Source: Spirochaetota bacterium (lineage in GTDB: Bacteria > Spirochaetota > B62-G9 > DRHN01). Taken from it: a stretch of DNA of 44,002 bases. The DNA is taken from assembly GCA_016934265.1 (NCBI GenBank), contig JAFGTF010000053.1, positions 1 to 44,002 on the forward strand. The letters are read 5' to 3'. A program made the translations under genes and the position numbers. This document shows, piece by piece, positions 34,236 to 41,719 of the stretch; the first letter of the stretch is position 1, and every line of letters begins with the position of its first letter. The notes under the pieces are model-generated. The model searched no databases. It was not told the DNA's origin and was given only the letters and a program-made list of their open reading frames with translations.

Positions 34236-35696
34236 TTACCGCCGGGACGGCGGCTCGACGCCGTTCGCCCTTAGTATACGGCCGAGCTCTAAGGCGAGCT
34301 TTTCATCCGGAGACACAGGATTCTCCTTTGCCTCCTTCAAGAGCCTCCCCTTCTTTTCGATTGCCGCGTCAAGGGTATCCCTGCCTCCGTCGGACTCCCA
34401 TGAATCCCACGCCCTTCTGTCGAAGAGCTCCGGATACCATATCTCCCGTTTGAAATTACGGACCGTCATGTCCGTTCCGAAGAAATTGCCGCCTATGCCC
34501 ACCTTCCCGATCTCTTCCAGCGTTTCGTCGAGATCGTCGAGTCCGAATCCTGAAAAGAGCCGCCTGCAGTAGGAGGCGAGCTCGTCGTCGATGATGAGCT
34601 GCAGGAAGCTCGCCGCGTTGTCCGCGCCCGTGATCCCGAGGTGACCGAAGATGTCCGCGCCCGCCGCAGCTCCGAACACGAGCGTCGCGGCGCTCTCGAT
34701 GCCGAACTGCGCGTCAATCACCTTGGAGTCGGACAGCCCGGTATTGGAGTATACGGGAAATACGTACGATTTTCCGAGCTGGGTCATCGCGGCGGCCAAA
34801 AGCGCCTGCTCCGGCGAACCGAAGGATATCATAGCAGCCTTCATGTCGAAGACGTGCGGTATGCAGCCGTAGGTCACCGGGAGCCCGGGGCGCACCGCCT
34901 GCGTTAAAACGACACCGGACAGTATCTCCGCGTTCTCCTGCGCGATGGTACCGGATAACGAGCAGGGCCCGCTCGCCCCCACCTGAACCATGGGGCACAC
35001 GTTCACCGGCAGCCCCGCCTTTGCAAACTCTAAGAGTATATCGAGCCCCTCTTTCCTGTAGGAGAGCGGGCTCACCGGCTCGACGAGTATCTCGTAAAAC
35101 GGATGAGAGGAAAGCTCGGCCGCCCCCCCCGCGGCGGCCGACATCATCTCTATGGCGGCGCGCGCCGCAGAACCGTCGAAGACCCAGAAGCAGAACGGCT
35201 TCGCCGTCGAAAGAAGAAGCTCGTATAAAACGACGAGGTCGCTCCCGTCGCTCGGGATGTCCTGCGGAACAACGATCGCTCCGACGATATTTATGCTGTC
35301 GAGCCCGTTCCCCACGGCGATCGCTTCCCGCAGGTCGGCAAGCGTCGGCCTCCTTCGTGCCCGGATCTTATCGTCGACGATCTGGTACTGACCCGAGGTG
35401 CCGTTGAAATTATACTTCCCGTAACCGAACTCCGCTGTGTTGGATCTGTCGCGGCCGTACAGAATATGCCGCTTGCCCGCGGTTTCGATCGCCCTCATTA
35501 CGGTTTCTTCCGGAAACGTAACCGTGGACGTCTTTTGGTCCACCCTCGCACCGTAATCGGAAAGAAAGCGAAGCAGCCCTTCGTGGGGCACTCTCACCCC
35601 GATCGTTTCGAGTATGGCAAGGCTTTTTTCATGGATCCTCCCCAGCGCATCCTCCGGCAACATCTCGTATCGCGGTATCCTGTACTCGAATCCCAT
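34236..35696 (-). CDS. Trimethylamine methyltransferase (MttB) superfamily protein, non-pyrrolysine
   Basis: 486 aa, typical MttB length, with no in-frame UAG, so it belongs to the large non-pyrrolysine branch (MtgB, MtpB and similar) that demethylates quaternary amines and passes the methyl group to a corrinoid protein. Features: TIM-barrel-like sequence with NGTSGQYQIVDD, EILVEPVSPLSY, GLPVNVCPMVQVGASGPCS, VFPVYSNTGLSDSK at the place of pyrrolysine in MttB, and a GIGGNFFGTD motif. AGGGG precedes the ATG. No corrinoid protein or corrinoid-recycling gene lies beside it here. The substrate cannot be named. Confidence 0.88.
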   Translation of the reverse strand: MGFEYRIPRYEMLPEDALGRIHEKSLAILETIGVRVPHEGLLRFLSDYGARVDQKTSTVTFPEETVMRAIETAGKRHILYGRDRSNTAEFGYGKYNFNGTSGQYQIVDDKIRARRRPTLADLREAIAVGNGLDSINIVGAIVVPQDIPSDGSDLVVLYELLLSTAKPFCFWVFDGSAARAAIEMMSAAAGGAAELSSHPFYEILVEPVSPLSYRKEGLDILLEFAKAGLPVNVCPMVQVGASGPCSLSGTIAQENAEILSGVVLTQAVRPGLPVTYGCIPHVFDMKAAMISFGSPEQALLAAAMTQLGKSYVFPVYSNTGLSDSKVIDAQFGIESAATLVFGAAAGADIFGHLGITGADNAASFLQLIIDDELASYCRRLFSGFGLDDLDETLEEIGKVGIGGNFFGTDMTVRNFKREIWYPELFDRRAWDSWESDGGRDTLDAAIEKKGRLLKEAKENPVSPDEKLALELGRILRANGVEPPSRR

Positions 35697-35856
35697 GTAT
35701 ATTCCCCTTGTTGTATGATTTTGTCCTGCAGCCCTGCGGATTCGGCGAAGGCACGTATCACTCCATGCGCACGATCGACCGCCCTGTTCTTCGGTACGTC
35801 CCCGTCCGGAAGCAGCCTCCCATTCGGAGCGTGCAACGTCGATCGTCGACAGACGC

Positions 35857-36693
35857 CTATGGGCGTGACGGTCTTAGTACGATCCTCGTTCCCGCACCTG
35901 CGGGTATGAAACGTTCCCCGTAGACCGCCCTGAACATCGCCCTGCATGCGCCGCCGGAACAGTGACACGGCGCCGCCTTTACGACTCCGCGCGACTGAAA
36001 GCCGTTCACTATTCTATGAAGCACCCTTTCCGAGGCCCCGCTCAGATGGAACCCTCCGATGACAAAAAAGACCTCGGCTGAGTCACAGTCTTCTGACGCA
36101 AGACGTTTCGCCGTATCGATCACTTCAAGGATCCCGGGATGTGCGCACCCCGTTACGATCACCGTTCCTTCCGCTGTACAGAAAAACAGCGCCTGCTCCC
36201 GTATCTCTTTCCCCATCCCGCCGGTAGTGAACACTCCCTCGCACAACGCCGACGGTCCCCCTACGGTAACGACTTCGGCCCCGCACGCACGAGCCATGTT
36301 TCGTATCGATTCCGGAAACCAGTCGCCGACCCATACCTCCATGTCGCCGTGTTCTTTAAGGAGGCGTTGAAGCCCTCCGGTATGGTCGTGGTGCGTGTGC
36401 GAGAGAACGACCGCATCGATCGTCCCCGGGTCAATACCGAGCAGCTTCATGTTGTGGATGAGAACGTCCCCGTCTCCCCCGGTATCGAAGAGTATCGTCT
36501 TCTGGGCACCCTCTATGAGACAGGAAAAACCCCAGGCGGTCTTCAAAGAGGGGTCGTATTCGTTATTGTCATACACGACCGTCAACCGTAAACCGTCGTC
36601 CCCGAACAGCATATCGCTATCCGCCGCATGGATTATGAAGACCAAGAAGACCGCGGTACGGACCGCGGCCCGTACGCGGCCGGTCCGTCTCAT
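35857..36693 (-). CDS. Exported metallo-beta-lactamase-fold hydrolase
   Basis: 278 aa. A basic N-terminus and hydrophobic stretch (about 10-26) look like a signal peptide. The metal motif SHTHHDHTGG (H-x-H-x-D-H) is intact, with TGCAHPGI and GGFHLSG as further ligands. The order matches the MBL branch annotated as 7,8-dihydropterin-6-methyl-4-(beta-D-ribofuranosyl)aminobenzene-5'-phosphate synthase-like, a label rarely tested. A CHCSGG segment near the C-terminus is also usual there. An exported version is less common. Its ATG overlaps the stop of the radical SAM gene by 4 bp. Confidence 0.83.
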   Translation of the reverse strand: MRRTGRVRAAVRTAVFLVFIIHAADSDMLFGDDGLRLTVVYDNNEYDPSLKTAWGFSCLIEGAQKTILFDTGGDGDVLIHNMKLLGIDPGTIDAVVLSHTHHDHTGGLQRLLKEHGDMEVWVGDWFPESIRNMARACGAEVVTVGGPSALCEGVFTTGGMGKEIREQALFFCTAEGTVIVTGCAHPGILEVIDTAKRLASEDCDSAEVFFVIGGFHLSGASERVLHRIVNGFQSRGVVKAAPCHCSGGACRAMFRAVYGERFIPAGAGTRIVLRPSRP

Positions 36694-38093
36694 TCTCCGC
36701 TCGCCTTTCTCAGAATATCCCAGTAGGCGCCCCGCGCCCCGAGGCGTATCTCCTCGACGAGCTTTTTATTCTCGTTGTAGTTGTAGTTCCTGTCGTCCTT
36801 TGCGGGGTCCAAAAAAAAGAACCGCTCGTCGTTTCGGGTAAGCCTTCCTACGAGGTCGAAAACCTCTTTAGCGACTGCCGGTTCGAGGTAGAAGCGCGGG
36901 TCGTATGTTTCGCCGTTTCCGACGAGACCGCAATCTTTTTCAGCCACCATACCGTGAAGCGGCGTCCCCGGATACACCCTCACGCCGACGTTTATCCCTA
37001 TTCTGTCCGGTCCGGCGCTCTTGATGCGCTCGATGGACCGTGTGATGCTTTCTTTGCCCTCATTCGGCCCGCCGATCAAAAGATCGATCATCGTCGTAAT
37101 TCCCTCCGCCGCACAGGCTTTTACCGCGTGGGTTATATCCTGCGGCCTGAAATCCCGCCCGAGTCTCTTCAACATCTTGGCGTCGGCCGTGTCCGCACCG
37201 AAGTTTATCCCCGCACACCCCGCCCGTCGCATCAGTCCGGCCAGGCCGCGCGGGAAGGGGGCGGGCGAGCAGTAGGCGTACCAGCGTATCTTGTCTCCCA
37301 GGCCCGCACGTATCATCCGTCTGCATACGGCACGCGCGTGCCCCGGGGGGATATTGAACTCGCTGTCGCAGGTATGCAACACATCGATACCCTGTGTTAG
37401 AAGAGATTGTATCTCCTCGACCACCGAGTCCGGGTGCCTCGTTCGTATCGTCCGGCCCTTCGACACCGGATCGGCGCAGTAGATACAGCGCTTGCTGCAG
37501 CCCCGCTTAGTTTCGAATCCCGCCTGCCCGCCCTCGCGAAAGTAGCGGCGGTTGTCGACGAGATCCCTGTGAAACGGGAAGTCCGGGTACTCCTCTCGAT
37601 CGTCTTTCCGCAGCATACGCCACCCGCCGTCGCTTTTTGCCAAGAGATTCGAAACGGACCCCCACTCCTCGTTCTTCTCGAGCTTTCGCATAAGCCGTGT
37701 AACCGCCCGTTCCCCGGGCCCCCAGACACCCGCATCCGCCCCCGCCTTCTTCATAATCGGTACGGGCATTACGCTGAACCCCGCCCCTCCGATGACGAGG
37801 AATGCGTCGGTGTTGTTGCGAACCACGGACACGATGGAGAGAAACCGCTCGATAAACGACACGCGGGACGCCAGCGCGCAGTCGTCCGTATTTCTGAGGG
37901 TGAGGCCCACCAGGTCGTACCGCGTTCCGCGAAAGAAACGCATCACCGCGGTTTCAGGGTCTTCCTCGAAGCAGAGGTCCAGAACGGAAACGTCATGTCC
38001 CGACTCCCGTACGGATTCGGCGACGTATTCGAGCCCGATGGGGGCTATGGGCGGCTTCACGAGGTTGGTGTTTATAAAAGCGGCCTTCATCAT
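36690..38093 (-). CDS. B12-binding-type radical SAM protein
   Basis: 467 aa. An N-terminal cobalamin-binding-like Rossmann domain (about 1-140; PIGLEYVAESVRESGHDVSV at 17-36 and VIGGAGFSV) is followed by a radical SAM core with the cluster motif KRGCSKRCIYC (C-x3-C-x2-C). GADTADAKMLKRLGRDF and IDLLIGGPNE are further core strands. No D-x-H-x-x-G motif is evident, so cobalamin may not be bound tightly. Class B methyltransferases and other enzymes share this layout; the substrate is unknown. It is the first gene of the minus-strand cluster; two ATGs (38093 and 38090) could start it. Confidence 0.85.
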   Translation of the reverse strand: MMKAAFINTNLVKPPIAPIGLEYVAESVRESGHDVSVLDLCFEEDPETAVMRFFRGTRYDLVGLTLRNTDDCALASRVSFIERFLSIVSVVRNNTDAFLVIGGAGFSVMPVPIMKKAGADAGVWGPGERAVTRLMRKLEKNEEWGSVSNLLAKSDGGWRMLRKDDREEYPDFPFHRDLVDNRRYFREGGQAGFETKRGCSKRCIYCADPVSKGRTIRTRHPDSVVEEIQSLLTQGIDVLHTCDSEFNIPPGHARAVCRRMIRAGLGDKIRWYAYCSPAPFPRGLAGLMRRAGCAGINFGADTADAKMLKRLGRDFRPQDITHAVKACAAEGITTMIDLLIGGPNEGKESITRSIERIKSAGPDRIGINVGVRVYPGTPLHGMVAEKDCGLVGNGETYDPRFYLEPAVAKEVFDLVGRLTRNDERFFFLDPAKDDRNYNYNENKKLVEEIRLGARGAYWDILRKASGE

Positions 38094-38097
38094 TTGA

Positions 38098-38579
38098 TAC
38101 CGGTTCTTTCACACGAGGTTTCAGGGCTGGCGGGACGCCTGTGGACGGCAAAACACCCGCCGACTTCACAGGATAGCATAAAGGCCGGGGAATTGCAATC
38201 CGTGAATGCAGACGGGGGTCAGATCTTTACGGACTGTTTCTAAAAATGAGTAGTGAGAGTATATATCTCATCCGTATGCATATACGGGCTCAAATGATGC
38301 TTCTTTCTCCAATACCGCAATAATGGCGTAAATCCAGTGTAAAAAACAAGATAGTAGCCCCCGGACTCTCTTTCTTTCGCTCCATACCGGCTCCCTATCC
38401 GGGTGGATCGCCGGTATCGTGATGTTCCGTACCGCTGCCACAAGATAATCAGGGAGAGCCGGCCGCAAGATCCTATATCAACTCTTTATTCGTGCGCTGT
38501 TCCATTATCCGCTTATAACAGAGCCTCCGAGCCCCCCTACTCATCCGCCCGTTACGCCTAAATAACCGCCTATAATAAA
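38098..38579. other. Intergenic region with mobile-element debris
   Basis: No gene. A GACGGGGGTCAGATCTTTAC segment (38211-38230) looks like sequence often found beside REP-associated (RAYT) transposase genes, though none is present here. Transposase relic B occupies 38268-38468. The last 40 bases become A+T-rich before the promoter at 38580. Confidence 0.4.
38268..38468 (-). pseudogene. IS1182-type transposase relic B
   Basis: A 66-codon frame carries PDYLVAAVRNITIPA and VWSERKRVRG, which match relic A (4873-5212) and the C-terminus of IS1182-type transposases (family pattern QNIK-R-L). The DNA of the two relics also matches, for example CGCAATAATGGCGTAAATCC here and CGGCAATAATGTAAACC there. 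Only the last part of the transposase is left. Confidence 0.55.
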
Positions 38580-38608
38580 ATGACATTTATTCATAATTAA
38601 TGTATAAT
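38580..38608 (+). promoter_or_regulatory. Strong promoter of the cyclase-TIR operon
   Basis: ATGACA (38580-38585, five of six to TTGACA), 17-bp spacer, perfect TATAAT (38603-38608). Transcription should begin near 38615. This excludes the in-frame ATG at 38600, which overlaps the -10 box, and supports the start at 38639. Confidence 0.7.
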
Positions 38609-38638
38609 TTTCATAACTGCCATAAAGCGAATGTTAAA

Positions 38639-40576
38639 ATGATACAACACAGTAAAAAGAATTTCGACGCCTATCTCGATGCGAAAAAGGATAACATCGA
38701 GAATGTAATCCACGATCTCTGGATATCCAAAGACAGCACCCTCTGGTCCAAAGATCCGTACTTCTATATCAAGCTCGGGGAGACCGCGGACAAGCTCGGA
38801 CAGACGATGTTCGCACACGATATAGTCCTCGAAGGACTGCAGCACTTCCCGGAGGAACTCCGGTTGAATCAGCTCTTCTGCCTCTCGCTCATCAAGTGCG
38901 GTTTCTTGAGCCGGGCGAAGGAGAGACTTTCTTTTCTCGTCAAAAAGGGAAACGAGGACGAAGAGACGCTCGGGCTTTTAGGCCGCGTGTATAAGGACAT
39001 GTGGCTGATATCGGGAGAGGACCCTTACCTGAAAAAATCGAGGAATCTGTATTTTCAGGCCTTCAAGCGAAGCAGCGGGTACTACTCCGGCATCAACGCC
39101 GCCTCCCTGAGCCTCATGATCGGGGACGGCGAAACGGCCGGACGTCTCGCAAAGATCGTGCTGAAGATCTGCCTCGAGCTTTTAAAAAAACCCGAAAACC
39201 GCGACTATTGGTGTCTGGCCACCATAGGTGAGGCTTTTTTAGATCTCGGCCGGTACGACGATGCGGCAAGATATTTCACAATCGCGAAGAAAACGGGGGA
39301 AAAGAACTATTCGTATCTCGCCAGCACGAAAAAACAGCTTGCCCTCCTCTCCCAGTTCATCGATATTCCCCCCGAGGTGCACGAGATCATTTCAATCCCT
39401 CCGGTAATCGCATTCACCGGACACATGATAGACAGGCCTGAAAGAAAGTCCCCGAGGTTTCCCCCCGGACTGGAACAGCCGGTACGAGAAGAGATAGAAA
39501 AACGGATCGAGACACTCGATGCGGGGATCGGCTACTCCTCGTGTGCCTGCGGTTCCGACATCATTTTCTTAGAAACGATGCAGGAAAGAAAGGCGGAAAC
39601 CAATATAGTACTGCCGTTCGAGCTCGACGACTTCTACCATACGAGCGTCACGTTCGCGGGAGAGGAATGGAAAAACAGGCTCGACGACGTCCTGGTGAAG
39701 TCCTCGTCGGTTTCATTCGCTACCGAGGGAAAATATTCGGGAGACGACCTCCTCTTCGATTACACAAACAGGATTCTCATGGGCAAAGCGATCCTTACAG
39801 CCGAGCTCCTTCAGACCGACCCGGTGCTCCTGTGTGTCTGGGATAAAAAGAAAGGCTCGAAACAGGGCGGTACCGCCGGGCTCGTGGACGCCTGGCAGAG
39901 AAAAAAACTGCCGCTTGCGATCGTGGATGTCGGCACGCTCAAGGAAACCTTCCCGACCCCCCGGGCCGATGCGCGGGAGGGAGGGAAAACGGCGCCGGAA
40001 CGGAGGGCCGGCGGCAGGAAAAAGAAGGTGAAACGGGCGGTCAAGGCGATGCTGTTCGCGGATCTCGCGGGATTCAGCGCGCTGAAGGAGGAACAGTTTC
40101 CCGGATATATAAACGACTACCTCGGTTCCCTCGCCGAAAACCTAAAGCGTCACGGATTTAAACCGCTGTTCCAAAACATCTGGGGCGACGCCCTCTACTT
40201 CGTGTTCGAAGACCTTATAGACGCCGCGCACTACGCGCTGCAGCTTCGAGACTTCGTCAAGAATACGGACTGGAGCCGTTCGGGTCTCCCGTCCGATCTG
40301 AACATCAGAATCGGGCTGCATGCCGGGCCCGTGTTCTGCGCGCGCGAGCCGATACTCGGCCGCACCAATTACTTCGGCAACCATGTGAACCGTGCAGCCC
40401 GTATAGAGCCGATCACAAATCCAGGCAACGTGTATGCGAGCGAACAGTTCGCCTCGCTTCTTCTGGCGCAGTCGGACAGCGACATCGAATGTAAATATGT
40501 CGGTATCATCGTGCTGCCGAAGCGGTTCGGGAATTACCCGATCTACCATATCAAGAGAAGAAACGAGATAGAGTAA
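38639..40576 (+). CDS. TPR/TRAFs-binding - SLOG-like - class III nucleotidyl cyclase
   Basis: 645 aa from the ATG at 38639. Residues about 25-235 are TPR-like helices with EETLGLLGRVYKDMW and YYSGINAASLSLMIGD, the pattern of the MAP3K TRAFs-binding-type domain seen in bacterial conflict proteins. Residues about 252-435 are a Rossmann-like domain resembling SLOG (FTGHMIDRPE; CACGSDIIFLE). After a basic linker, residues about 465-640 form a class III cyclase. Metal ligands Asp475 (FADLAGFS) and Asp517 (WGDALYF) and the transition-state pair Asn584/Arg588 (NHVNRAARI) are present. The base-selecting Lys and Asp of adenylyl cyclases are Asn513 and Asn577, so the nucleotide may not be ATP. It is soluble and shares an operon with the TIR gene 25 bp downstream. 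Confidence 0.85.
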   Translation: MIQHSKKNFDAYLDAKKDNIENVIHDLWISKDSTLWSKDPYFYIKLGETADKLGQTMFAHDIVLEGLQHFPEELRLNQLFCLSLIKCGFLSRAKERLSFLVKKGNEDEETLGLLGRVYKDMWLISGEDPYLKKSRNLYFQAFKRSSGYYSGINAASLSLMIGDGETAGRLAKIVLKICLELLKKPENRDYWCLATIGEAFLDLGRYDDAARYFTIAKKTGEKNYSYLASTKKQLALLSQFIDIPPEVHEIISIPPVIAFTGHMIDRPERKSPRFPPGLEQPVREEIEKRIETLDAGIGYSSCACGSDIIFLETMQERKAETNIVLPFELDDFYHTSVTFAGEEWKNRLDDVLVKSSSVSFATEGKYSGDDLLFDYTNRILMGKAILTAELLQTDPVLLCVWDKKKGSKQGGTAGLVDAWQRKKLPLAIVDVGTLKETFPTPRADAREGGKTAPERRAGGRKKKVKRAVKAMLFADLAGFSALKEEQFPGYINDYLGSLAENLKRHGFKPLFQNIWGDALYFVFEDLIDAAHYALQLRDFVKNTDWSRSGLPSDLNIRIGLHAGPVFCAREPILGRTNYFGNHVNRAARIEPITNPGNVYASEQFASLLLAQSDSDIECKYVGIIVLPKRFGNYPIYHIKRRNEIE

Positions 40577-40601
40577 TCCTACCATAAGGAGCATCTGCAG
40601 T

Positions 40602-41699
40602 ATGTTCAAGTTCCGAGACAAATCCAAGACTCCTCAAAAGAAGGTGAAAAGTTCCGTCACGAAAGCGTCTTCTTCGAAACCACGGTCATCCGATACGCCG
40701 ACGCTCGTTGCGACCACCAAGGTTTCGTCGACCGCCACAGCTACGAAACCTAGGCGTACCGCATCCAAAAAGAAGGGCTCCCAGAAAAAGACGGCTGTCT
40801 CGAAAAAAGGTTCCACTACGCCGAAAAAGAAAAAACCCGCGGGGGGAAAATCGGCTCTTACTGCAAAAAAGACAAAAGCCGGAAAGAAGAAAAAAACGGC
40901 GTCCTCCAAGAAGGGTTCCTCGGTTTTGAAAAAGAAAAAACCCGCGGGAGTAAAATCGGCTCTCACTGCAAAAAAGACTGTATCCGGGACAAAGAAAAAA
41001 AAAGCCGGCTCGAAATCCCAAACTGCATCGAAAACGGCATCGGCCACGAAGAAGAAGGCGCCTGCTGCAAAGAAGACGGCATCGGGCGTAAAGAAAAAAT
41101 CCCCGGCATCGAAAACCAAGGCCTCGTCCAAGACGGCGTCATCTTCGAAAAGGAAACCGAAGGCGAAGTCCACGGTTTCCGCTTCTGCAAAGAACTTGAA
41201 AGACTCTTCGAAGTCCAAGTTTTCCGGTGCCCGCAGACGTGCCCGTTCCTCCAGGAAAAAAATCCCTGTCAGGCCTCCCTTCACGGCGTATAAGGGTATT
41301 CGCCCGTACGTCTTCACGAGCTACGCACACAAGAACATGGGCGAGGTGTTTTCTGTCATCAAAAAGCTCAACCGGGACAGATACAGGATCTGGTACGACG
41401 AGGGAATAGAGCCGGGTAACGAGTGGCCCGAGATCGTGGGCGCCGCTGTGGTGAACTGCTCCCAGTTCCTCGTCTTCATGAGTCCGTATGCCGCAGACTC
41501 GAGGAACGTGAGAAACGAGATAAACCTCGCGTTCAGCGAGAATAAGGACATCATAGTCGTCTTCCTTCAGAAGACGAACCTCTCCGAGGGAATGAAGCTC
41601 CAGATCGGGACGGTCCAGTTTATCAACAAGTTCGAACTCACGGACAGGGAATTTTACGACAAGCTCACGAAAGTGCTCTCGAGTATGCTGCGGAACTGA
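40602..41699 (+). CDS. TIR-domain protein with histone-H1-like tail
   Basis: 365 aa. Residues 1-220 are low-complexity Lys/Ala/Ser/Thr sequence with KKP, AKK and KKK motifs, like histone H1 tails or bacterial Hc1/AlgP-type DNA binders, including a tandem 35-residue repeat (62-96, 97-131). Residues about 233-365 are a TIR domain: PYVFTSYAHKN, RIWYDEGIEPGNEW (BB-loop region), FLVFMSPYAADSRNVRNEIN with candidate NADase Glu306, and GMKLQIGTVQFINKF. Bacterial TIR domains commonly break down NAD+ in phage defence. There is no signal peptide and no cyclic-nucleotide-binding domain. AAGGAG precedes the ATG 25 bp after the cyclase stop. The basic tail suggests nucleic-acid binding, which is inference. 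Confidence 0.9.
   Translation: MFKFRDKSKTPQKKVKSSVTKASSSKPRSSDTPTLVATTKVSSTATATKPRRTASKKKGSQKKTAVSKKGSTTPKKKKPAGGKSALTAKKTKAGKKKKTASSKKGSSVLKKKKPAGVKSALTAKKTVSGTKKKKAGSKSQTASKTASATKKKAPAAKKTASGVKKKSPASKTKASSKTASSSKRKPKAKSTVSASAKNLKDSSKSKFSGARRRARSSRKKIPVRPPFTAYKGIRPYVFTSYAHKNMGEVFSVIKKLNRDRYRIWYDEGIEPGNEWPEIVGAAVVNCSQFLVFMSPYAADSRNVRNEINLAFSENKDIIVVFLQKTNLSEGMKLQIGTVQFINKFELTDREFYDKLTKVLSSMLRN
40785..40994 (+). repeat. Tandem 105-bp coding repeat
   Basis: Two in-frame copies (40785-40889 and 40890-40994) encode the KKTA-SKKGS---KKKKPAG-KSALTAKKT unit of the TIR protein tail. AAAAAGAAAAAACCCGCGG recurs exactly at 40824 and 40929. High DNA identity suggests recent duplication; length may vary between strains. 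Confidence 0.8.
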
Positions 41700-41719
41700 C
41701 GGAGCGATACCCCCATGCT

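Noticed and set aside
34236-35696. Pyrrolysine-containing MttB
   Set aside because: No in-frame UAG is needed; the protein is full length without it.
40634-41317. 227-codon minus-strand frame rich in Phe
   Set aside because: It is the mirror image of the Lys codons in the TIR tail; no start signal or family.
38639-41699. Canonical Pycsar system
   Set aside because: The TIR protein has no cyclic-nucleotide-binding domain and the cyclase carries extra sensor domains, so the name is not applied; relationship remains possible.
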